A stretch of DNA of 64,000 nucleotides from Gallaecimonas sp. GXIMD4217 (lineage in GTDB: Bacteria > Pseudomonadota > Gammaproteobacteria > Enterobacterales > Gallaecimonadaceae), in contig NZ_CP149925.1 in assembly GCF_038087665.1 (NCBI RefSeq), forward strand, positions 2,604,870 to 2,668,869. Direction: 5' to 3'. Position numbers and translations under genes: made by a program. The notes under the pieces were generated by a model, which was not told where the DNA came from, made no database searches, and worked only from the letters and a program-made list of their open reading frames with translations. Below, piece after piece: positions 26,855-36,402 of this stretch. Each line of letters starts with the position of its first letter. Positions within the stretch are counted from its first letter, which is position 1.

Positions 26855-27370
26855 ATGACCAGCCAGCGCTGCTTCTTTGCCCTTTCCTTGACCAGCCCCC
26901 AGCAGAAGTCCCTGGACAAATGGCGCCGTGACGTGCTCGGCGACAGGGCCGGCCGGCCTGTGCCGATGGCGAACTTCCACCTGACCCTGGCCTTCCTGGG
27001 TCACCTGAGCCCGGACCAGATCCGCGGCCTCTGCGAGACGGCCGCGGCGCTCAGCTGGTCGCCCTTCACCCTTACCCTGGACAGCTTCGGCCAGTGGCGC
27101 CGGGCCGGCATCGCCTATCTGGCGCCCAGTACGGTACCGGAGCCGCTCAGAGCCCTGGCCCTGCAGCTCAGGGAAGCAGGCCGCGATCAGGGCGGCTTCG
27201 ACGAGACCCGGGACTTCAAACCCCATATCACCCTGTGCCGCAAGGCCCATGGCCATCTGGAGCCGAGCCGGCCGCCACCGCCCATCCGGCTGGCGGTCGA
27301 TACCTTCGGCCTCTATGCCTCTGCCGACGGCCGTTACGACCGCCTGGCCAGCTTCCCGGCCCAGGCATAA
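26855..27370 (+). CDS. thpR: RNA 2',3'-cyclic phosphodiesterase (LigT/2H family)
   Basis: The 171-residue protein carries the two HxT motifs of the 2H phosphoesterases, HLTLAF (about residue 43) and HITLCR (about 126). The family opens 2',3'-cyclic phosphates at RNA ends. The ATG at 26855 follows GGGAG; a GTG at 26837 in the same frame lacks such support. It is divergent from hrpB, as in E. coli, and ends at a shared terminator. Confidence 0.92.
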   Translation: MTSQRCFFALSLTSPQQKSLDKWRRDVLGDRAGRPVPMANFHLTLAFLGHLSPDQIRGLCETAAALSWSPFTLTLDSFGQWRRAGIAYLAPSTVPEPLRALALQLREAGRDQGGFDETRDFKPHITLCRKAHGHLEPSRPPPPIRLAVDTFGLYASADGRYDRLASFPAQA

Positions 27371-27397
27371 AAAAACGCCTCCCTGGGGAGGCGCTTT
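27368..27397. terminator. Terminator between thpR and the first S9 peptidase
   Basis: AAAAAACGCCTCC-CTGG-GGAGGCG followed by CTTT lies between convergent genes. The A run on the left gives a good U tract for the minus-strand gene. Confidence 0.8.
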
Positions 27398-27412
27398 CTG
27401 CTGTTGCCGGGC

Positions 27413-29347
27413 TCAGTGACCGATATGCTTGTCCAGGAAGGCCAGCATCTTGGTCCAGAGTTCAACATTGTGCTCGGGCTTGTAGAAGCCGTGCATTTCG
27501 TTGTCCTTGACCAGCCACTCGTAGGGGTGCCCCTTCTTGTCGAGGGCGTCACGCAGCGCCTCGGCATGGGAGATGGGCACCCGATAATCCTTGCCGCCAT
27601 GGACGATGAACACCGGAGCCTTGAGCTTGTCGACGTTGTAGACGGCAGACTGGGCTTCCAGCTCCTTCTCGTCCCGGCCCAGCACCTTTTCCAGGTAGTT
27701 GATGCCGGCCTGGCGATCTTCGATATCGCCGTCCTTGTACATCAGCTTGAGGTCATAGACGCCCACATAGCCGATGGTGCACTTGAACAGATCAGGGTAA
27801 CGGATGGGGTTCATCAGGGCCGCATAACCGCCGTAGGAGGCGCCGTAGACACAGATCCTGTCCTTGTCCACTATGCCCTGCTCAATCAGGTGCTGCACGC
27901 CGTCGACCATGTCGTCGATCATCAGGGTGCCCCACTTGCGGTAGCCGGCGGATTGGAAGTCGCTACCAAAGCCACCTGAACCACGGAAGTTGGGCTGCAG
28001 CACCGCGTAACCGCGGTCCGCCAGCATCTTCACCACCGGGCTGTAGCGCCACTGGTCACGGGGACCGTGGGGACCACCATGGGGATGCAGGATCAGCGGC
28101 AGGCCCTTCTGCTTGCCCTTGGGCAGGGTCAGGTAGGCCTGGATGGACTGGCCGTCCCTGGCCTTGTAGTCGATGGACTCGGTCTTGGCCAGTTGCGACA
28201 CCTTCAGCCAGGGCATGGCTTTCATCAGCAGCGACAGCTGGCCCTTGCGCTTGTCGAAGAGGTAATAGGTGCCGGGATCCCGATCCGAGCTGGCGGCGAT
28301 CACGATGAGGTTGCCGTCCCGGGTCTGGGAGGTCATGGACACCCTCTTGCCCGGCAGGGCCTGGAGCAGCCCCTTGAGCATGCGGGCACTATCGTGTTCG
28401 GGATCGATCAGCGCCACCTCCGGGAAGCCGGGCTCATAGCCGGCGCCGATCACATGAGTCGGGTAGCCGTCCTCGAAGCCCAGTATGGGGTAGGCATCCA
28501 CGCGCTCATCCCGGAACAGCAACTCTTCCTTACCGGTGGCCAGATCCAGGGCGACCACGCCCAGGGTGGTGTTGTGCTGATCGGACGCCAGGGCGATGAC
28601 CCTGTTGTTGTCCGCCATGAAGCCCAGGGGCAGGAAACGCTGCTGGTCGTCGTCGAACTGCTTGAGCAGCTGCCACTCTTCGCCATTTTGTTCGCGGTAG
28701 TAAAGCAGCTTGCTGCTGTCCTCGAGGGACTCGCCGATGGCAAAGCGCACGTTACCGTCGTGGTCGGCCAGGCTGGACGCATAGCGTACCGGGGCCCGGG
28801 TCACCTTGGTGCGCCTTCCGGAGTAGATGTTGAGCTTGTAGATCTCGGAAAAGGTGGCGTCGCCCCTGGTGAAGCTGTTGGCCTGGATCAGGATGTGCTT
28901 GGGATCGTCCTTCAGCCAATGCACCACCTCACCACTGGCACGGCGCCTTTCAACCGCGGCCCGCATCCCGAAGAGCATGATCTTGCGGCTGCCGTCGGCG
29001 TTGAGGGCAAACAACTCCCCCGTCCCCGTGGGGGCATCCAGGCCGCCATTGCGCCTTACCAGGGTCAGGACCAGACGCTCGTCGTTGGCCCAATGGAGGC
29101 TGCCGACCTCCTCCGGGCCCTTGAAGGTGAAGTAGGTCTTGACGGCATTACCGTTTTCCCGATCCAGGACCGCCAGGATCCGTTCGCCTTCCTCATTGAG
29201 CAACACCGCCCCCAGGTACTGGCCCGTGGGCGAAATCTTGATGCTCTTGAAGGTGGCGTGACGGGCGAAGTCTTCCAGCGGCAGGTGACTGCTGGCCAGG
29301 CTGAAGAAGCTCATCAAGCCCAGCAACAGCACGATCATTCTTTGCAT
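27413..29347 (-). CDS. Secreted S9-family (prolyl oligopeptidase-like) peptidase, copy 1
   Basis: The 644-residue protein has a signal peptide (MQRMIVLLLGLMSFFSLASS), a beta-propeller N-terminal region and a C-terminal alpha/beta-hydrolase domain. The nucleophile lies in YGASYGGYAA, and the catalytic His is in the segment PISHAEALRDAL or the late HGFY. S9 enzymes cleave short peptides; export suggests a periplasmic role. The ATG at 29347 has the ribosome site AGGAGA. It is a tandem paralogue of the next gene, and both end in MLAFLDKHIGH with nearly identical DNA. Specificity is unknown. Confidence 0.88.
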   Translation of the reverse strand: MQRMIVLLLGLMSFFSLASSHLPLEDFARHATFKSIKISPTGQYLGAVLLNEEGERILAVLDRENGNAVKTYFTFKGPEEVGSLHWANDERLVLTLVRRNGGLDAPTGTGELFALNADGSRKIMLFGMRAAVERRRASGEVVHWLKDDPKHILIQANSFTRGDATFSEIYKLNIYSGRRTKVTRAPVRYASSLADHDGNVRFAIGESLEDSSKLLYYREQNGEEWQLLKQFDDDQQRFLPLGFMADNNRVIALASDQHNTTLGVVALDLATGKEELLFRDERVDAYPILGFEDGYPTHVIGAGYEPGFPEVALIDPEHDSARMLKGLLQALPGKRVSMTSQTRDGNLIVIAASSDRDPGTYYLFDKRKGQLSLLMKAMPWLKVSQLAKTESIDYKARDGQSIQAYLTLPKGKQKGLPLILHPHGGPHGPRDQWRYSPVVKMLADRGYAVLQPNFRGSGGFGSDFQSAGYRKWGTLMIDDMVDGVQHLIEQGIVDKDRICVYGASYGGYAALMNPIRYPDLFKCTIGYVGVYDLKLMYKDGDIEDRQAGINYLEKVLGRDEKELEAQSAVYNVDKLKAPVFIVHGGKDYRVPISHAEALRDALDKKGHPYEWLVKDNEMHGFYKPEHNVELWTKMLAFLDKHIGH

Positions 29348-29425
29348 AATGCATCTCCTTTGCGAAACAAGTTGGCAGAAACAGGCTCGCCATCGCGGTT
29401 GGCCTGGCTCTGGTAACACGGATAA

Positions 29426-29446
29426 GGCAGCGCCCCCGCGCTGCCT
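29426..29446 (-). terminator. Hairpin between the two S9 genes
   Basis: GGCAGCGC-CCCC-GCGCTGCC is a strong stem just after the copy-2 stop on the minus strand. It is followed by TTATCC only, so it is a weak terminator or a processing site. Confidence 0.5.
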
Positions 29447-29454
29447 TCACAGGC

Positions 29455-31386
29455 TCAGTGACCGATATGCTTGTCCAGGAAGGCCAGCATGCGCTTCCAC
29501 AGCTTCACCTTGTTCTCGGGCACGAAGTAACCGTGGCCTTCGTTTTCCTCGTAGTGCCACTGGTAGGGGTAGCCGGCCTTGTCCATGGCGGCCTTCAGGG
29601 CCTCGGCGTGCTCTATGGGGGCTATCCTGTCCTTGCCGCCGTGAACCAGCATCACCGCCGCCTTGAGCCTGTGCACATTGTGGGCCGGGGACTGGGCCTT
29701 GAGTTTGGCCTCGTCGGTACCCAGCACGGTGTCGCGGAAGTTCTGGGAGCCACGGCCGGCATAGGCGCCCGGCTCGTCGCTGAGCAGCTTGAGGTCGTAG
29801 ACGCCGGCATCGCCGATGGCGCACTTGTAGAGATCCGGCTCGCGCATGGCGCTCATGATGGCGGAATAGCCGCCATAGGAGATGCCGTAGGTGCAGACAC
29901 GCTCAGCGTCGACGATGCCTTCCTTGATCAGGTGCTTCACGCCGTCGGTCATGTCGTCGATCATCAGGGTGCCCCAGTTGTGGTGACCGGCCTCCTGGAA
30001 GGCGGTGCCGTAGCCACCGGAGCCACGGAAGTTGGGCTGCAGCACGGCGTAGCCATTGTTGGCCAGCATCTGCACCCGCGTATCCAGGCCCCAGTGGTCA
30101 CGAATGCCGTGGGGGCCGCCATGGGGGTGCAGCACCAGGGGCAGATCCTTGGCCTTGCCCTTGGGCAGGGTCAGCAGGCCATGTATGGTCTGGCCGTCCC
30201 TGGCCTGGTAGCTGATGGGCTTGGTCTGGGCCAGCATCTCGGCCTTGAGCCAGGGGCGGGAGTTGATCAGGAAGGCGACCTGTTTCTTTTCCCGGTCGAA
30301 GAGATAGAAAGTCGGCGCCTTGACGTCGCTGCTGACGGCAACGACCATCTGCTTGCCGTCCCGGGTCACCGAGGTGGCGGTGACCTGATGGCCGGGGAAG
30401 GCCTGTTGCAGATCCTTGAGGTCCTGCACATAGGCGTTGTCTTCGAAGAAGGCGATTTCCGGGTAGTCCAGCTCATAGCTGGCGCCCACCACCTGGTCCG
30501 CATAGCCGTTCTTGATGCTGAACAGGGGGCTGACGTCCACCTGGGGATGGCTGAAGATGGACTCCCGCTTGCCGGTGGTCGGATCGAAGATGGCGATGCC
30601 CCTGGGGCCCTTGCCGTCGGACTCGAAGCCCACCACCCGCTTGTTGTCGGCCATGAAGGCGATGGGGGTGAAGCCGCCTTCGTTGGCAAAGAAGCTGGCC
30701 AGCTCACGCCAGTCTTCGCCATTCTGGTCGCGGTAGACGATCACCGTCTTGTTGTTGTCGTTCAGGTCATTGCCTATGGCGAAACGGGCGTTGCCCTCAT
30801 GGTCGGCGATCACCGCCGTGCCGCGCACCGGCGCCTTGGTGACCTTGCGCAGGCGACCGGAATTGACGTTCAGCTTGTAGACGGTGGGATAGAAGGCATC
30901 CTTCTTGCCAAAAGGCTGGGTGCTGATCAGCACATGGTCGTCATCTTCGGGCAGGAAGTGGATGATGTTGGCACCGGCAAACATCTTTTCCCGCTTGGCA
31001 CGGTAGCCGAACAGCATCACCCGTTTGGAGCCGTCGGCGTTCATGCCGTAGAGTTCGCCCGTGGGCGAGGGACGCGTGTTGGTGCCATGGTAGCGGGCCA
31101 CTTCCATCAGCAGCCGCTCGTTGTTGGCCCAGTAGATGCCGCCGACGGAATCCTTGTCCTCAAAGTTCATCACGGAAAGCACTTCCAGCTGCTTGCCGCG
31201 CTTGAGCACCACCAGGCCCAAACTGCCGTCGTCCCTTTCCACCTTGGCGGCAAAGTAACGGCCGTCCGGTGAGATCTGCAGCCCCCTGAACTGGCTGTAC
31301 TTTGCCAGGTCCTCCAGGGGGATCTGGCCCTTGGCCGCAACGGCGGCACTGACCAGGGCCAGCAACAATAGCAGCATCCTTGTCAT
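29455..31386 (-). CDS. Secreted S9-family (prolyl oligopeptidase-like) peptidase, copy 2
   Basis: This 643-residue paralogue of the preceding protein has a signal peptide (MTRMLLLLLALVSAAVAAKG), the same propeller plus hydrolase layout, and the nucleophile motif YGISYGGYSA. The segment PIEHAEALKAAM and the late HGYFVPEN parallel copy 1. The two proteins align along their full length but are clearly diverged, so this is an old duplication. The ATG at 31386 follows GGAGATAAATATA. A longer reading from 31458 would start inside a terminator and is rejected. Confidence 0.88.
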   Translation of the reverse strand: MTRMLLLLLALVSAAVAAKGQIPLEDLAKYSQFRGLQISPDGRYFAAKVERDDGSLGLVVLKRGKQLEVLSVMNFEDKDSVGGIYWANNERLLMEVARYHGTNTRPSPTGELYGMNADGSKRVMLFGYRAKREKMFAGANIIHFLPEDDDHVLISTQPFGKKDAFYPTVYKLNVNSGRLRKVTKAPVRGTAVIADHEGNARFAIGNDLNDNNKTVIVYRDQNGEDWRELASFFANEGGFTPIAFMADNKRVVGFESDGKGPRGIAIFDPTTGKRESIFSHPQVDVSPLFSIKNGYADQVVGASYELDYPEIAFFEDNAYVQDLKDLQQAFPGHQVTATSVTRDGKQMVVAVSSDVKAPTFYLFDREKKQVAFLINSRPWLKAEMLAQTKPISYQARDGQTIHGLLTLPKGKAKDLPLVLHPHGGPHGIRDHWGLDTRVQMLANNGYAVLQPNFRGSGGYGTAFQEAGHHNWGTLMIDDMTDGVKHLIKEGIVDAERVCTYGISYGGYSAIMSAMREPDLYKCAIGDAGVYDLKLLSDEPGAYAGRGSQNFRDTVLGTDEAKLKAQSPAHNVHRLKAAVMLVHGGKDRIAPIEHAEALKAAMDKAGYPYQWHYEENEGHGYFVPENKVKLWKRMLAFLDKHIGH

Positions 31387-31427
31387 TATATTTATCTCCG
31401 CAATTAACAAAACGGACACAAGATACC

Positions 31428-31455
31428 AAAAAGGAGGGCAAAAGCCCTCCTTTTT
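31428..31455 (-). terminator. Terminator after pepB
   Basis: AAAAAGGAGGGC-AAAA-GCCCTCCTTTTT is perfectly symmetric, 20 bp past the pepB stop and just upstream of the S9 gene. It separates the two units. Confidence 0.9.
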
Positions 31456-31475
31456 CATCCACTAGTGCCTAACAA

Positions 31476-32744
31476 TCAGTCATTTAACAGCGTTGCGGCT
31501 ATGGTGCGGATACCGCGGGCTGTGCCGCCGGCGGCCCAGAGGGCATTGCCCCTGTCGTTGAAGCAGGCGGCCAGATCCAGGTGCAGCCAGCCCTTGCCGT
31601 CATCACGGACGAAGCGGGACAGGAAGCCGGCGGCGTTGGAGGCACCGCCCATGCCGCCGCCCTTCTGGGGCCGGCTGTTGGCGGTATCGGCGTAGTCGGA
31701 GGGACACTCGAAGCGGTGGAAGGGCGCCAGCGGCAGGCGCCAGGTCGGCTCCTGCTCCTTGGCGGCGGTGGCCAGCAGCTGCTGGCTCAGCTCGTCGTCC
31801 AGGGAGAACAGGGCGTTGTAGTGGCTGCCCACGGCCATCATGGCGGCACCGGTCAGGGTGGCGGCGTCAATGATGGTGTCGGCGCCGGACTCGCTGGCGG
31901 CGATCAGGCCATCGGCCAGCACCAGGCGGCCTTCGGCGTCGGTGTTGACGATCTCGACGGAGGTGCCGTTCTTGTAGGTGAGGATGTCACCCAGCTTGTA
32001 GGCATGGCCGGAGATCAGGTTCTCGGCGCAGCACAGGATCAGGCGCACCCGCTGGTTGAGGCCGCGCAGTATGGCCAGGGCCAGGCCGCCGGTGACCATG
32101 GCGGCACCGCCCATGTCGGCTTTCATGTTCAGCATGCCTTCGGACGGCTTGATGGAGTAACCGCCGGAGTCGAAGGTGATGCCCTTGCCCACCAGGGCGC
32201 TGGCTACCGGGGTGTTGTCGTCGCCCGGGTTGTAGTCCAGCACCAGCATCACCGGCGGGCGCTCGGAGCCGCGGCCGACGTTGTAGATGCCAACCCAGCC
32301 CTGATCCAGCAGCGCCTCGCCGGAGATCATCTGGTAGCTGATCTTGTCACCGGCAATGCCCTTGAGGAAGGAGGCCGCTTCCGAGGCCAGCACCTGGGGC
32401 GACTTGTACTCCGGGCTCTGGTTGGTGATGTCGCGCACCCAGCGGGCCACCTTGAAGCGGGCGTCCAGCTCGGCGTCGTCACCGGCCCAGCGCAGCTGCT
32501 CCTCGCCCAGGGTAGACATGTAGCCTTCGGCGAAGGCCCACTGGCTCTCCCTGTCCCAGTCGCCGGACAGCTGGACCTGGGTGACCCCCTGAGTCCTCAG
32601 GCGGCGACCGGCCTGCTGGATGCGGCTGCGGTCGCCGGCGGCGTGGATCCGGGCCTCGGCCTGGTCAAAGCTCAACAGGGCCTTGTCGCCCCAATGGGCC
32701 TGGGCGGCCTCGTTGCTCAGGCTCACGCTCAGCCAGTCACTCAT
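31476..32744 (-). CDS. pepB: Leucyl aminopeptidase family protein, PepB
   Basis: The 422-residue M17 metallopeptidase carries the signature NTDAEGRLVLADGL around residue 270. Metal ligands lie in VGKGITFDSGG and NMKADMGG. The family removes N-terminal residues from peptides in the cytosol using two metal ions. Length and N-terminus match PepB rather than the longer PepA. It starts at the ATG at 32744, divergent from sfsA, and ends at its own terminator. The grouping with two S9 peptidases forms a small peptide-degradation cluster, though promoters appear separate. Confidence 0.9.
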   Translation of the reverse strand: MSDWLSVSLSNEAAQAHWGDKALLSFDQAEARIHAAGDRSRIQQAGRRLRTQGVTQVQLSGDWDRESQWAFAEGYMSTLGEEQLRWAGDDAELDARFKVARWVRDITNQSPEYKSPQVLASEAASFLKGIAGDKISYQMISGEALLDQGWVGIYNVGRGSERPPVMLVLDYNPGDDNTPVASALVGKGITFDSGGYSIKPSEGMLNMKADMGGAAMVTGGLALAILRGLNQRVRLILCCAENLISGHAYKLGDILTYKNGTSVEIVNTDAEGRLVLADGLIAASESGADTIIDAATLTGAAMMAVGSHYNALFSLDDELSQQLLATAAKEQEPTWRLPLAPFHRFECPSDYADTANSRPQKGGGMGGASNAAGFLSRFVRDDGKGWLHLDLAACFNDRGNALWAAGGTARGIRTIAATLLND

Positions 32745-32819
32745 GCGGTACTCCTCGGTTGCTTGATGGAAAACGCTTTCAGTTTACACTAGTGGACTTT
32801 GCCAACCCAGACGGTGCCC

Positions 32820-33518
32820 ATGAAGTTCGATCCCCCCCTGGAGGCGGGCCGCCTCATCAAGCGCTACAAGCGCTTTCTGGCCGACGTGGACAGCCCCCGC
32901 GGGCCGCTGACCCTGCACTGCGCCAACACCGGGGCCATGACCGGCTGCGGCAGCCCCGGCGACCGCATCCACTATCGCTATGCCCCCAGCCCCAAGCGCA
33001 AACTGCCGGGCAGCTGGGAACTGACCGAGACCGTTCAGGGCCATTTCATCTGCATCAACACCGCCCGGGCCAACCAGCTGGTGGCCGAGGCCCTGGCCGA
33101 AAAACGCATCCCGGAGCTGGCCTGGGCCACCGAGATCCGTGCCGAGGTCAGGTGCGAACAGGGCAGCCGCATCGACTTTCTGCTCAGCGATGGAAACCGC
33201 CGCTGCTGGCTGGAGGTCAAAAGTGTCACACTCTTGAAAGACAATGGCCTGGGTGCCTTTCCCGATACCGTCAGTGAAAGGGCGAAGAAGCACCTGGATG
33301 TATTGGCAGCTCGGATGAAGGAGGGGGACGAGGCGGCACTGCTGTTCGCTGCCCTGCACACCGGCATCGAGCAGGTGACGGCAGCGGCGGACATCGATCC
33401 CGCCTATGCTCAGAGGTTAACCGAAGTGGCGGCAGAAGGACTCAAGGTCCTGGCCGTCGGGGCAAGCATCACCCCGGGCGAGATGCGACTCGACCAGAAA
33501 CTGAAGGCGGTGCTCTAG
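32820..33518 (+). CDS. sfsA: SfsA family DNA-binding/sugar-fermentation protein
   Basis: The 232-residue protein aligns over its whole length with E. coli SfsA (234 residues). It opens with FDPPLEAGRLIKRYKRFLADV and contains LHCANTGAMTGCGSPGD, LEVKSVTLL and FPDTVSERAKKHLDVL. The second half resembles a PD-(D/E)XK nuclease core. The precise role is unclear; SfsA was described as affecting maltose fermentation. The ATG at 32820 matches the family start, rather than the upstream reading from 32799. It precedes dksA as in E. coli. Confidence 0.93.
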   Translation: MKFDPPLEAGRLIKRYKRFLADVDSPRGPLTLHCANTGAMTGCGSPGDRIHYRYAPSPKRKLPGSWELTETVQGHFICINTARANQLVAEALAEKRIPELAWATEIRAEVRCEQGSRIDFLLSDGNRRCWLEVKSVTLLKDNGLGAFPDTVSERAKKHLDVLAARMKEGDEAALLFAALHTGIEQVTAAADIDPAYAQRLTEVAAEGLKVLAVGASITPGEMRLDQKLKAVL

Positions 33519-33607
33519 AGCGTTGCCATGGTCATGGCAATCTGCTATAGATAGCCGCCTTGTAGAGCTGAGGGCTCACATTCTCGTGCGTGATTAGGAG
33601 AATCAGC

Positions 33608-34057
33608 ATGGCTGAAGCCAAGAAAAAGAGCTCCCTGGGCGTACTGGCCATCGCCGGTGTAGAACCGTACCAGGAGAAGAAGGGCGAAGAGTACATGAAC
33701 GACGCCCAGCTTGACCACTTCCGCAAGATCCTGGAAGCCTGGCGCAAGCAGCTCAGAGAAGAAGTCGACCGTACCGTTACTCACATGAAGGACGAAGCGG
33801 CCAACTTCGCCGACCCCGCCGACCGTGCCTCCCAGGAGGAGGAATTCAGCCTGGAACTGCGTACCCGCGACCGGGAGCGCAAGCTGATCAAGAAGATCGA
33901 GAAGACGCTGCAGATCATCGAAGACGGTGACTACGGCTTCTGCGAGTCTTGCGGCATCGAGATCGGCATCCGCCGCCTCGAAGCCAGGCCCACTGCCGAA
34001 ATGTGCATCGACTGCAAGACCCTGGCCGAGATCCGCGAGAAGCAAATGGCCGGCTGA
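33608..34057 (+). CDS. dksA: RNA polymerase-binding transcription factor DksA
   Basis: The 149-residue protein has the coiled-coil hairpin with the tip acidic pair ([11 protein letters not shown]) and the four-cysteine zinc finger FCESCG...CIDCK. It binds RNA polymerase with ppGpp and controls rRNA and amino-acid promoters. The ATG at 33608 follows TAGGAG. It overlaps the gluQ start by one base (TGATG). A perfect 8-bp palindrome at 33523-33540, TTGCCATG-GT-CATGGCAA, lies in the leader just after the sfsA stop. Confidence 0.97.
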   Translation: MAEAKKKSSLGVLAIAGVEPYQEKKGEEYMNDAQLDHFRKILEAWRKQLREEVDRTVTHMKDEAANFADPADRASQEEEFSLELRTRDRERKLIKKIEKTLQIIEDGDYGFCESCGIEIGIRRLEARPTAEMCIDCKTLAEIREKQMAG

Positions 34058-34917
34058 TGTCGGCCTACCTCGGGCGCTTTGCGCCCAGCCCGTCCGGGCC
34101 GCTGCACTTTGGTTCACTGGTGGCGGCCCTGGGCTCCTTCCTTGACGCCCGTGCCAATCAAGGCCAGTGGCTGCTCCGCATCGAAGACATCGATCCGCCC
34201 CGGGAAATGCCCGGTGCCGCCGAGCGCATCCTGCGTACCCTGGAGGCCTTCGGCCTGCACTGGGACGGCCAGGTGCGCTACCAGTCGGCGCAATCAGAAC
34301 GTTATGACGCCCTGCTGGCGCAGCTGCGCCGCGATGGCCTGATCTACCCCTGTGCCTGCACCCGCAGGCAGATCAAGGTCCAGGGCCTGCACCAGCGGAA
34401 CCACTGCCAGCCCGTCCCCCGGGGCGAGGCGGCGGCGCTGCGCTTCAAGAGCGACAATCCCGTCTACCACTATCAGGATCGGCTGCTGGGCCAGGTGCGG
34501 ATCCCGGACCAGTTGGCCCGGGAGGATTTCGTCATCCACCGCAAGGACGGCCTCTACGCCTACCAGCTGGCGGTGGTGGCCGACGACATCGACCAGGGCA
34601 TCACCCAGATCGTGCGCGGCAGCGACCTGCTGGAGGTCACCGGCTGGCAGCTGTCCCTGTACCAGGCCCTGGGCGCCAAACCCTGCAGCTACCTGCACCT
34701 GCCGCTGGCGGTGGCCGCCAACGGCCTCAAGCTGTCCAAGCAGAACCACGCCCCGGCCGTGAACGACGACGATCCCGTGCCGGCGCTGCGCTCAGCCCTG
34801 GCCTTCCTGGGACAGCCGGCGCCGCCGACGGACCTGGACCGGGATCGGCTGCTGGCATTCGCCATCGATAACTGGCAGGTGCAGGCCATTCCCAGGCACA
34901 GCCAGGTCATTGACTGA
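34057..34917 (+). CDS. gluQ: Glutamyl-Q tRNA(Asp) synthetase
   Basis: This 286-residue enzyme is a truncated GluRS-like protein without an anticodon-binding domain. It attaches glutamate to queuosine 34 of tRNA(Asp). The HIGH motif appears as PLHFGSL, and the KMSKS equivalent as KLSKQ. A zinc site is suggested by [10 protein letters not shown] and HCQP. It is translationally coupled to dksA. The order dksA-gluQ-pcnB is the usual gammaproteobacterial one. Confidence 0.95.
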   Translation: MSAYLGRFAPSPSGPLHFGSLVAALGSFLDARANQGQWLLRIEDIDPPREMPGAAERILRTLEAFGLHWDGQVRYQSAQSERYDALLAQLRRDGLIYPCACTRRQIKVQGLHQRNHCQPVPRGEAAALRFKSDNPVYHYQDRLLGQVRIPDQLAREDFVIHRKDGLYAYQLAVVADDIDQGITQIVRGSDLLEVTGWQLSLYQALGAKPCSYLHLPLAVAANGLKLSKQNHAPAVNDDDPVPALRSALAFLGQPAPPTDLDRDRLLAFAIDNWQVQAIPRHSQVID

Positions 34918-34996
34918 GCAAGCATGTTCTCAAAATGGCCAGGCTCGGTTATTATTTGCGCCTCTCTCGAGGTACCCAACACCACAGGTGAATACC

Positions 34997-36361
34997 ATTA
35001 TTTCCCGAGTCATTGATTTTTGCCGCCGCATGGTAGGTAGCGACCAGTCCCAGAACGACGTCACCATCATCCCCAGGGACAAGCACCCCATCAGCCGCAA
35101 AGACATCAGCGAAAACGCCCTCAAGGTGCTGTATCGACTGCACAAGGGCGGCTACAGGGCCTTCCTGGTCGGCGGCGGCGTCCGCGACCTGCTGCTGGGC
35201 CTGCACCCCAAGGATTTCGACGTGGTCACCGACGCCACGCCGGAAGAGGTCAAGCGGCTGTTCCGCAACTGCCGCCTGGTAGGCCGTCGCTTCCGTCTGG
35301 CCCATATCCTGTTCGGCCGCGAGGTCATCGAGGTGGCCACCCTGCGCGGCAGCCTCAGCGACGATCCCAAGGCCCATCGCAGCGACGAAGGCATGCTGCT
35401 CAGGGACAACGCCTATTCCGATTCCGTGGAAGAGGACGCCCTGCGCCGCGACTTCACCCTCAACGCCCTCTACTACGACATCGCCGACTACAGCATCCAT
35501 GACTACGCCAACGGCATGAAGGCCCTCAAGGAACGCAAGATCGAGCTGATCGGCGATCCCGAGACCCGCTACCGGGAGGATCCGGTGCGCATGCTGCGGG
35601 CGGTGCGCTTTGCCACCAAGCTGGACATGAGCATTGCCCCGGCCACCGCCAGGCCGATCCGCGAGCTGGCGCCGCTGCTGGACGACATTCCGCCGGCCAG
35701 GCTGTTCGAGGAATTCCTGAAGCTGTTCATGGCCGGCCACGGCCTGGACAACTTCCGCATGCTGCGGGACTACGGCCTGTTCCAGCGCCTGTTCCCCATC
35801 CTCGGCCAGGCCCTGGAATACCCCAAGGCCGAGGCCTTTATCGAGCTGGCGCTCAAGGGCACAGACGAACGGGTCCGTGACGAGCGCAAGACCACCCCCG
35901 CCTACCTGCTGGCTGCCTTCCTGTGGCCGGTGCTGGAGACCCGGGCCCAGGACATCCTGGTGGAATCCGGCCTGGCCTCCTACGACGCCTACCAGATCGC
36001 CATGAACGAGGTGCTGGACGACCAGTGCCGCCGCATCGCCATCCCGCGCCGTTTCAGCACCACCATGCGCGAGATCTGGAGCCTGCAGCTGCGCCTGGAC
36101 AAGCGTGCCGGCAAGCGCGCCCAGCGCCTGTTCGAGCACCCCCGCTTCCGGGCCGCCTACGACTTCCTGGAGATGCGTGGCGAGGTGGAAGGCGGCGAAC
36201 TCAAGAAGCTGGCCCAGTGGTGGCACGACTTCCAGGACAAGGACCAGAGCGGCCGCCAGAAGCTGGTGGCCGAGGTCCACGGTGGCGAGCGTGGCCGCGG
36301 CAAGCGCCCCCGCCGCCGGCGGCGCCGCCCCCAGGGCAGCCAGGCCCCCAGCCATGGCTGA
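34997..36361 (+). CDS. pcnB: Poly(A) polymerase I, probable AUU start
   Basis: The roughly 454-residue nucleotidyltransferase adds poly(A) tails that promote RNA decay. It has [12 protein letters not shown] and [14 protein letters not shown] (metal-binding Asp pair), [13 protein letters not shown], and a very basic C-terminus ([12 protein letters not shown]). E. coli pcnB starts with a rare AUU in the context I-F-T-R-V-A-N-F-C-R. Here ATT at 34997 gives [10 protein letters not shown], with AGGTGA six to eleven bases upstream. An in-frame GTG at 34988 is the alternative and would itself overlap that ribosome site. No ATG fits the family N-terminus. Confidence 0.93.
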   Translation: MISRVIDFCRRMVGSDQSQNDVTIIPRDKHPISRKDISENALKVLYRLHKGGYRAFLVGGGVRDLLLGLHPKDFDVVTDATPEEVKRLFRNCRLVGRRFRLAHILFGREVIEVATLRGSLSDDPKAHRSDEGMLLRDNAYSDSVEEDALRRDFTLNALYYDIADYSIHDYANGMKALKERKIELIGDPETRYREDPVRMLRAVRFATKLDMSIAPATARPIRELAPLLDDIPPARLFEEFLKLFMAGHGLDNFRMLRDYGLFQRLFPILGQALEYPKAEAFIELALKGTDERVRDERKTTPAYLLAAFLWPVLETRAQDILVESGLASYDAYQIAMNEVLDDQCRRIAIPRRFSTTMREIWSLQLRLDKRAGKRAQRLFEHPRFRAAYDFLEMRGEVEGGELKKLAQWWHDFQDKDQSGRQKLVAEVHGGERGRGKRPRRRRRRPQGSQAPSHG

Positions 36362-36402
36362 ACGGCTTGATGCCGGCCGGGGCTTTTCACGGGCCAGCCG
36401 CC

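Noticed and set aside
26801-27256. N-terminal extension of HrpB to 27256
   Set aside because: It is antisense to thpR and not part of the HrpB family length.
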